A stretch of DNA of 29,254 bases from Byssochlamys sp. IMV 00236 (lineage: Eukaryota > Ascomycota > Eurotiomycetes > Eurotiales > Thermoascaceae): contig MSJH02000528.1 of the NCBI GenBank assembly GCA_001931875.2, positions 1 through 29,254 of the forward strand, in the 5' to 3' direction. Below are positions 23,340-29,254 of the stretch, one piece after another; position 1 is the stretch's first letter, and every line of letters begins with the position of its first letter. The notes under the pieces were generated by a model. The model saw only the letters and a list, made by a program, of their open reading frames with translations. It had not been told where the DNA came from and searched no databases. A program made the translations under genes and the position numbers.

Positions 23340-24185
23340 CTATATATATACTGGAACAAGCAGGGATCAGTCCAGCTGCAGCTCTTGCCTGATCCGCCTG
23401 AGTACTTGAAGAACTTGCTTGCAAGTACGGACACCCAAGGCCGTCACTTCAAGGACAACCTTCGTCAGTATAACGCTGTCTTTGCGCTTACCTCCTTAGG
23501 CTGCGACATTGTCTCGGCTGAAGATCGTGCCAACAACAACAATAGGAGTGGATTAAACGCCTTTCAGATTCATGACACACTTTGCCATCGTCAAAGCCCC
23601 TTGACTCCAGCTGAAGGCAGTGAGCCTTCCTATGCCCAGCTGTATATCTTTGATCCTTCCTATGCCGCTGAACGAAGATAAGCACGAAACAACAACCTGG
23701 ATACTGAGATCATTAGGGAGCTTTCAGCTATGTTTTCTCAATGTAATCCCTTTGCAAGTGTATATCGTCATGTACATGAGATATTGAACAACCATGAAAG
23801 CGACAGTAATAATGATCAAACAGAAACCAATGCACCGTATATTGATATCAGTCCTTCCATGAGAATGCATTTGATTGAAGGAGACGACAAACGTACTCAC
23901 AACCTGCCATCAATGGAAGGAGTTGCCGCAGTTATTCCTATTGAGTTTATTGACAGAAACTTCCGTGACATTGTTCTTACCTTGAGAGGCAGCAATAGAA
24001 ATGATAGTCTCCGTCAAAGGTATGTTTTTGAGCAAGACTTTCAACATATCAGCCAGACACATGCTACATACGTGTGTGCGAATCGCGTATTGATATTTCA
24101 TCATGGAACATATGGGCGTCTTCTTTTCCCTCTTCACTGTTACTTCTTCAATCACTGTTCCTGGTGTTTAGATGATGATTCATGA
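23340..24185 (+). mobile_element. Helitron Rep/helicase protein fragment (Helitron-like N-terminal region)
   Basis: One frame reads from about 23349 to 24185, with a TAA at 23679-23681 inside it (ERR-stop-ARNNN), so a nonsense mutation interrupts the coding sequence. Recognisable stretches include LPDPPEYLKNLL, QGRHFKDNLRQYNAVFALTS, YAQLYIFDPSYAAERR, ISPSMRMHLIEGDDKRTHNL and RDIVLTLRGSN. These are typical of Mucorales Helitron proteins ahead of the helitron-like N domain. Similarity fades after RVLIFHHGTYG (about 24115). The Rep HUH nuclease and helicase domains are not present. The fragment lies 164 bp from the LLPH-like gene and 230 bp upstream of the Fanzor gene in the same orientation. 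Confidence 0.8.
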
Positions 24186-24415
24186 CCATCGTATGTCATT
24201 TTAGTATCCTTATCCTATCACTTTTATAAAGAAAACTACTTTGAGGATCACAGTAAGAAGTGCAATACGTCAAGAGTAGAGCAACTTTTCATTCCAACAT
24301 GTTACTATTGAAGAAAACATGATTAATTAATAAAAACAATGTTGTCAATCGTTAATTTAACATGACAAGGCTATCCGTAGTTACTTTTCCTCTTCCCTTT
24401 TTTCTTTACTTCAAC

Positions 24416-27350
24416 ATGAAGCGAAAGAAAAACGATGACTCTCCGCCTCCAAAGGCAAAGCGCAATAAAGGGAAAGGTATGTAAGATATATAATCGATAT
24501 GGCACTCATTAAGGGCCCATTAGCTGTCGATCGCGGGTTCCCTTCTTTGTTTGCATAAACGCAAACAAATTTATTCAAAAACACATCTTTTGAAGCAAGT
24601 GATGATGACTTTCAAGAAACTCCATTACTTAGAAAAGGTAAAGGTAACATTTATTAGTTCCATCTGTTTATAACAGATTTTGCAATAGACAAGAACATCC
24701 GTACTACTTTGAAAGCTGTTAAAGAAGACACATCTGCTCCTGGTCCCTCAAATGTTGTCATCAATGAAAGGACATCTATACCTATAGTCAACAAAGATAC
24801 AAGTGTTCAAGCTGTATTATCTGCTCCTACTCCTTTCACTAGCTGTACTTCTGCTCTCATCAAGACCCCTAAGAAATATCAAGACAAGGTTGATAAGACC
24901 GAGGCACTTAAAAAGGAGAAAGAAAAGAACAAGACGACAACGAATGAGCAAAAGCAAGTACGATGTCCTTCTTGTGGTGGAACTAATCACTCTTGTTCCT
25001 CCAGCAAGTTGTGTCCTATGAATAAGTCAAAAACGAAGCTTCCAAAGCCTAAAGATACTGTCGAGAAAACTTTTGTAATCAAGACATCTTTGGCTAATAC
25101 TTGCAAATATCCCAAGTTCGTTGCCTTGATTCAAAAAGTAGTTGACCGCATTACTCAACTGGTATACACTGGATCTATTTTTGCTGATTACTATTTCTTG
25201 GAACTTCTCGAGAATGGTGAAGAACTACCTGTAGTCACTCAGAATTTGTTCTATAGCATATTTTCCATCTTTGATGGCCAAGGAAAACATGCCTCTGATA
25301 GTATCAAGAAGAGCTTCAAGGTTTTTTGTGAATCTACTTCTCTTACTCAATCTGACTTGAACAAGTACGCAAGTAAAGGATATATGACCATTGTATCATC
25401 CATAGTTAAGCAGTATGAAACACTGGTCCGCAATTATGTATGCTCTACCTATGAAGATCGAACTATCAGACATATCCTTAATGCCTTATCTGAAAAGACC
25501 TCTCCTTACTTCTGTGGTGAGAGTTTAACAGTCAAACAGCGCAAGTCTTTAGCAAAACATATCTTTCAACAAAAGATAAATCCCAAGTCTGCCTGGCCAC
25601 CCACTGTTGATCGAACTGAACGACATGAAACCATTGTCAATAGCTTTCTTACTTTCTGGTCAACCTACGATGCTTCCAATGATGTTGATGTACCAAGTGA
25701 AGCTAATCTGTATGCCAAGCCTCAATGCTACATGAAATAGTTACACTTTATTCAGAAGGAAATGGAACAAAAGAAGTTCATTCAAGAAATAAAACCTCAA
25801 GACAAAGCATCAAGTAGTTATGTCCATAGAAAGTTACAAGAACTTCCTTTTGTCAAGCTGAATACAAGCAAGTACAGATCATTAAAGGAAAACACCTTGG
25901 CTACTATCAATTCCAGTAAGACCTTGAAAATGACAAGCAAACTGAAGAATATTGATCAAAAGGTTATCGATGCTGTTCAAACCTTTACCAAAACAGTACA
26001 AGCAAGAATTCAAGACAAGATTCCCATGCCTCTCAAGTACACTGACCCTCGAGGATCAAGATACTTTTCTTTACTTCCCTTGTACAAAATTGATTCCAAG
26101 AGCGTACAGATTGATGTTCAAGCTTTTCGGAGACTTGCCAAATAATGTGACAACAAGATCAAACCAGGTCAAAAGAATGATAGTGACTTAACTTTATGGT
26201 ACTTTAATGTCTTTGATTTTTCAAAAATAGGCTACAAGACACTTGATAGTTTGACTTCACGTTCCAAAAAGTTTACGTACGTATGCTTACGTGGCTTTTC
26301 TTTTGGTCTAAACAAATGTTGTCATTGTAGAAATGTGATCACTACTGATGGTTATGCCATATCCTTTATGTTTAAGAAAACTGTCTCCATCCAAGATGAA
26401 CATAAAAGAGAACCAAAGACAGCCAAGGGTTTTGCTGATATCGTTGACGATGCAGAAATTTGGGCTGTTGATCCTGGTATATCAACTATCTTTACTGCAG
26501 TTGACTCTACAGAACATGAGCGTGTCCGAACAACAAGCTTGGAAGAATACTATCATTTATGTGGTTACAATCTTGCTACAAGAAGACGAAAAGAGCACCA
26601 AGAGTGCCATTTAGAAGAATTTAAGTATATTAGTGAATTACTTACTTTAAAAACTGCAAACTTGACCTCATTTTTACTAGCTGCTTCTACACGCCTACAA
26701 CGCTATCAAAGAATCCATAACTACTATTGTCAAGATAAATGGTATGTCGTTCTCTTACATGTTGTGTATTTGAATAACGCTGTGTATGGCATAGGTCTCA
26801 AGAGTTAAAGTTCAAGACGTATATCAACAAGCAAAAAGGAACACAAGAAATTGTTAAAAGACTCTTTGACAACAGCAAAAAGTATGGCAAAACAAGCACA
26901 GTTGGCGCTAAAAACCAAAACCCAAACAAAAGCAAACATGTACCTTTACCTCCTGCTGATCTCCCTTCCTCCTCAGCGGAAGCGGATCATTGTGTTCGGA
27001 TATTGTTCTTTTTGTTCAAGTATGAAAGGAAAACGAGCTGCACCTATAAAACGAATTGCTGGAGAAATCAAACGAAAATGCAAACAATCCAACGGGGGGG
27101 AACCGAATTTGTTTCGGCTGACGAGTACTTAACGAATCAGATATGTAACAAGCGCAAATCCAAACAATTAAATAATATCTCAATTACTGGATCAAAGCGA
27201 AGAGTATACTCTGTCCTCAAGTGTGAATCTTGTGGTACGGTTTGGAATCGCGATGTGAACAGTGCATTAAATATATATGGTATCTTTGTTTACAAATCAA
27301 AACACGACAATGAAAGTCCTTCCCCCTTCAAAAAACCTTCAGAAGATTAA
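24416..27350 (+). CDS. Fanzor: eukaryotic TnpB-like RNA-guided nuclease homologue (interrupted)
   Basis: Exons are inferred at 24416-24476, 24596-24637, 24677-26276, 26331-26741, 26795-26939 and 26977-27350, about 875 codons. The N-terminus is a lysine/arginine-rich nuclear signal (MKRKKNDDSPPPKAKRNKGK). A zinc-knuckle-like RCPSCGGTNHSC follows (about 24958). The RuvC-like nuclease motifs are complete: I, WAVDPGISTIF (Asp codon 26470); II, ADEYLT (Glu codon 27123); III, WNRDVNSALNI (Asp codon 27252). In the zinc ribbon the first pair reads CNKR, one Cys replaced, while CESC is intact. Interruptions are TAG at 25738, TAA at 26143, and a frame change at seven Gs (27094-27100). Each stop lies in a stretch that a phase-0 GT-AG intron could remove (25690-25755 and 26104-26157). 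Characterised Fanzors cut DNA with a guide RNA encoded beside the gene. The locus may be active, recently dead, or contain a sequencing error. Confidence 0.88.
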
Positions 27351-27371
27351 AGGTGGTCTCTGGATTCAATA

Positions 27372-27433
27372 CGCTGTCTGTAACGGCAGTGCATTCCTTA
27401 ACGCCTCGGTAAGTATAAAATGAACAAGGCGTT
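27372..27433 (+). ncRNA. Candidate guide-RNA (omega-RNA-like) hairpins after the Fanzor stop
   Basis: Two stem-loops lie within 85 nt of the Fanzor stop codon. The first pairs 27372-27378 with 27385-27391 around a 6-base loop, using two G-U pairs. The second pairs AACGCCT (27400-27406) with AGGCGTT (27427-27433) around a 20-base loop. TnpB and Fanzor guide RNAs normally overlap or follow the 3' end of the nuclease gene, which is the only reason for this call. The same hairpins could instead mark a transposon terminus. Confidence 0.35.
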
Positions 27434-27457
27434 GTTCTTTATTCATTAGTCTTCTAG

Positions 27458-28806
27458 TTATTCAAAGCGTATATGCTTTCCAATACGCTCTTCTGCCCTT
27501 GTATCGTCATCATTATCATCCCTTCGTCTTCGTTTCTTGCTTCCTCTCAAATCATCATTTTTGCGGGTATACATTGTTTCATCCATATTTGCATATATAT
27601 AATCAACCATAAAATCATCAAGTTCCTTTCTTTGTTTCTCACCATATCTAGTTTCTACCTTGATGATAGATGATAATATCGATACTGATTCCTTCTTTGA
27701 TAATCGGGATTTTAGTAAGCTAGAAGCCGTTTTGAATATTAGCTGTAAATAATCAAAATGCTGAAGTGCTGCTGTCACATTTCTTCCTATAATGTAAAGT
27801 CAGTTATTCTAACTCAATCAATTCTAGTATGTACAAACCTGGTTCATCAGGGTTTATAATGAACAATTTTCCACTTTCATAATAATAGTCACCAAGTACA
27901 CTGTTCATCTCTCTCATTGGATAATATTTGCCCTCATCACTTACGCTGATAATATGCTTTGAGGCATCAAAGTCGTGAGCATAATAATCTAATAATCCCA
28001 AGAGTAAGCGACCATAGTATTCTGGATCAGTAGATGTGATATCGGTTGGTTTATGGAGCTGTAAATAGCTAACAATAAGACAAATGAGCCCAAAGTTACA
28101 AAGCCCTGCTGTCTTTGCTGACAACGGCTCAAAGGTCCACACGTTACGCAGTCTGAATGCTGACAAGGATTGCTTCAACACCATAAACAGTGGTTTCAAC
28201 TCTGGATATTCCTTGATCCATGTCACTGTTCTTTCTGAGCTTGTCACGTTGCCTTGTACGGAAATGTCTACTGATACTCCATTTCTTAGACAGCCTGTGA
28301 TGATGGGTGTCTACTAGAAGAGACGTAAGAAAGCGTTGCAATCTACTCTTTTATTGTCTTGCCTTTGCTGCTCTTATAAATTCTGATCTTTTAAACATGA
28401 TTCGTCTCTTTGCTTCTCTATAGATCTTGTTTAATATATTTCGCGGCATGACAGGCTTATCAAAGCGAATGACAATATCTACGTCACTAAAAATCAAGTT
28501 AGATTTATTGATTGTAATATTTCATTTACCTTGAAGGAAGTGCAAGAGAAGTAACAAAAGATCCAAATGCTTCTACAACAGGCATTGGACTAAACATGCT
28601 CTCAATTAACCTTTGGATCATATTTAGTGCATCTGATCTTAATCGTTGTTCATGATCTGTTGGTGCAATGTATTTTTCAAAATCAAGAATCTCTTGAGAG
28701 AGTCTATAATATATTAGTTTGTATTCCTTGTTTTATTGTATCGATCAAACCTTGATATGCTGTCTGTAATTGAAAGAGTCTTTGGACTACTCCACGGTGC
28801 ATCCAT
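27458..28806 (-). CDS. Trf4/PAPD5-type non-canonical poly(A) polymerase
   Basis: Five minus-strand exons, 28806-28751, 28703-28530, 28486-28363, 28310-27839 and 27786-27458, give 384 residues. The nucleotidyltransferase core shows AFGSFVTSLALPSSDVDIVI with Asp78 and Asp80, and the third catalytic acid in GVSVDISVQGN (Asp133). Together they bind two metal ions. The central domain includes LKPLFMVLKQSL and CNFGLICLIVSYLQ, and the nucleotide-recognition helix region follows near NPDEPGRNV. The C-terminus has a basic nuclear signal (KKRRRRDD). Trf4-like enzymes add short A tails that mark nuclear RNAs for exosome decay. The third intron (28311-28362) uses a GC donor. An acceptor-like CAG lies just before the chosen ATG, so upstream exons may exist and the protein may be N-terminally longer. 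Confidence 0.9.
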
Positions 28807-29219
28807 TTCTGCAAGCGAAAAAAGAGAGAGAGAAAAAAAAAGAGAATTAATGACATTTATTTCTTTTTATGAATATGATTGCTTTAAGCAATCCTTTTCC
28901 TTTTTCTTGTTTGTCAAGAAAAGGCTTTATCTTTTGGGTATTCATTCATGACAACAAATATTACACAAATATGGTCATTTGTGTGGCTATGGTGGCTAAT
29001 GAGGCTTGTCATGTTTTTAAAAGAGAAACATACTTTTAAAAGAGAGAGAGATAATGCTGCATGTTGATCTCTTTATATGCATAAACAGTTTATTATGCTA
29101 TTTGATGCTACTCACACATAAGAAGGACAAATTAAAGCCGTTTATCCAATGGCTGAAATATTATTTATTTCGTCATACCCTTTTTTTTCTCCCTAAAAGA
29201 TACAATGATACTCTTTCTT

Positions 29220-29254
<35 letters not shown>
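28807..29254. other. Upstream region of the Trf4-like gene and terminal poly-T
   Basis: No confident gene. A GA-rich (CT-rich on the minus strand) stretch at 28816-28842 fits a polypyrimidine tract before the acceptor-like CAG and hints at an upstream exon. A short minus-strand ATG frame near 29010 is one weak candidate. The window ends in a run of more than 30 Ts (from about 29222). Confidence 0.45.

Noticed and set aside
24518..24540. tRNA B-box-like GATCGCGGGTTCCC
   Set aside because: No acceptor stem, A box or cloverleaf can be folded around it; it lies in an inferred Fanzor intron.

Overview
This window looks like nuclear DNA of a Mucorales-type (Mucoromycota) fungus. The evidence is AT-rich intergenic DNA, many short GT-AG introns (about 37-60 nt), fungal housekeeping genes, and degenerate LINE, Tc1/mariner, Helitron and Fanzor sequences. 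No rRNA, tRNA or CRISPR was found.

Left third (1-9465). A broken non-LTR retrotransposon (about 300-1090) is followed by an orphan minus-strand exon (1322-1966) and about 4 kb of gene-poor DNA. A three-exon sphingomyelin-synthase-like gene (6071-7416, +) converges on a small acidic protein gene (7560-8087, -). A truncated Tc1/mariner-like transposase (8487-9190, -) follows, with a short inverted-repeat element (8194-8465) next to it.

Middle (9466-21204). A PHYHD1-like phytanoyl-CoA dioxygenase gene (9466-10544, -) has six exons, one of only 14 nt. A forkhead transcription factor gene (11687-13000, +) is followed by 2.6 kb with weak coding relics. A secreted protein (15597-16745, +) is built of seven 51-residue six-cysteine modules. 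A Tps2-type trehalose-6-phosphate phosphatase (18529-21204, +) follows. Two copies of a roughly 190-bp repeat lie on either side of Tps2 in opposite orientation.

Right third (21968-29254). pICln (methylosome subunit) and a DUF2423/LLPH-like nucleolar protein gene lie in tandem on the minus strand. Next comes a Helitron fragment (about 23340-24185, +), then, 230 bp on in the same orientation, a multi-exon Fanzor (eukaryotic TnpB homologue) gene (24416-27350, +). The three RuvC motifs of this gene are present. Its problems are two in-frame stop codons, each possibly lying in an intron, one frameshift at a run of seven Gs, and a substituted zinc-ribbon cysteine. Two predicted hairpins just after its stop codon are candidates for its guide-RNA region. 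A Trf4/PAPD5-type non-canonical poly(A) polymerase (27458-28806, -) with a GC-AG intron closes the window.

The host genes serve separate functions: membrane lipid synthesis, transcription, trehalose metabolism, snRNP/ribosome assembly and RNA surveillance. There is no sign of a co-regulated cluster. The most notable items are the Fanzor locus beside a Helitron fragment and the seven-module cysteine-rich secreted protein. Exon structures were inferred by hand from splice signals, reading frame and family resemblance; no database search was possible.
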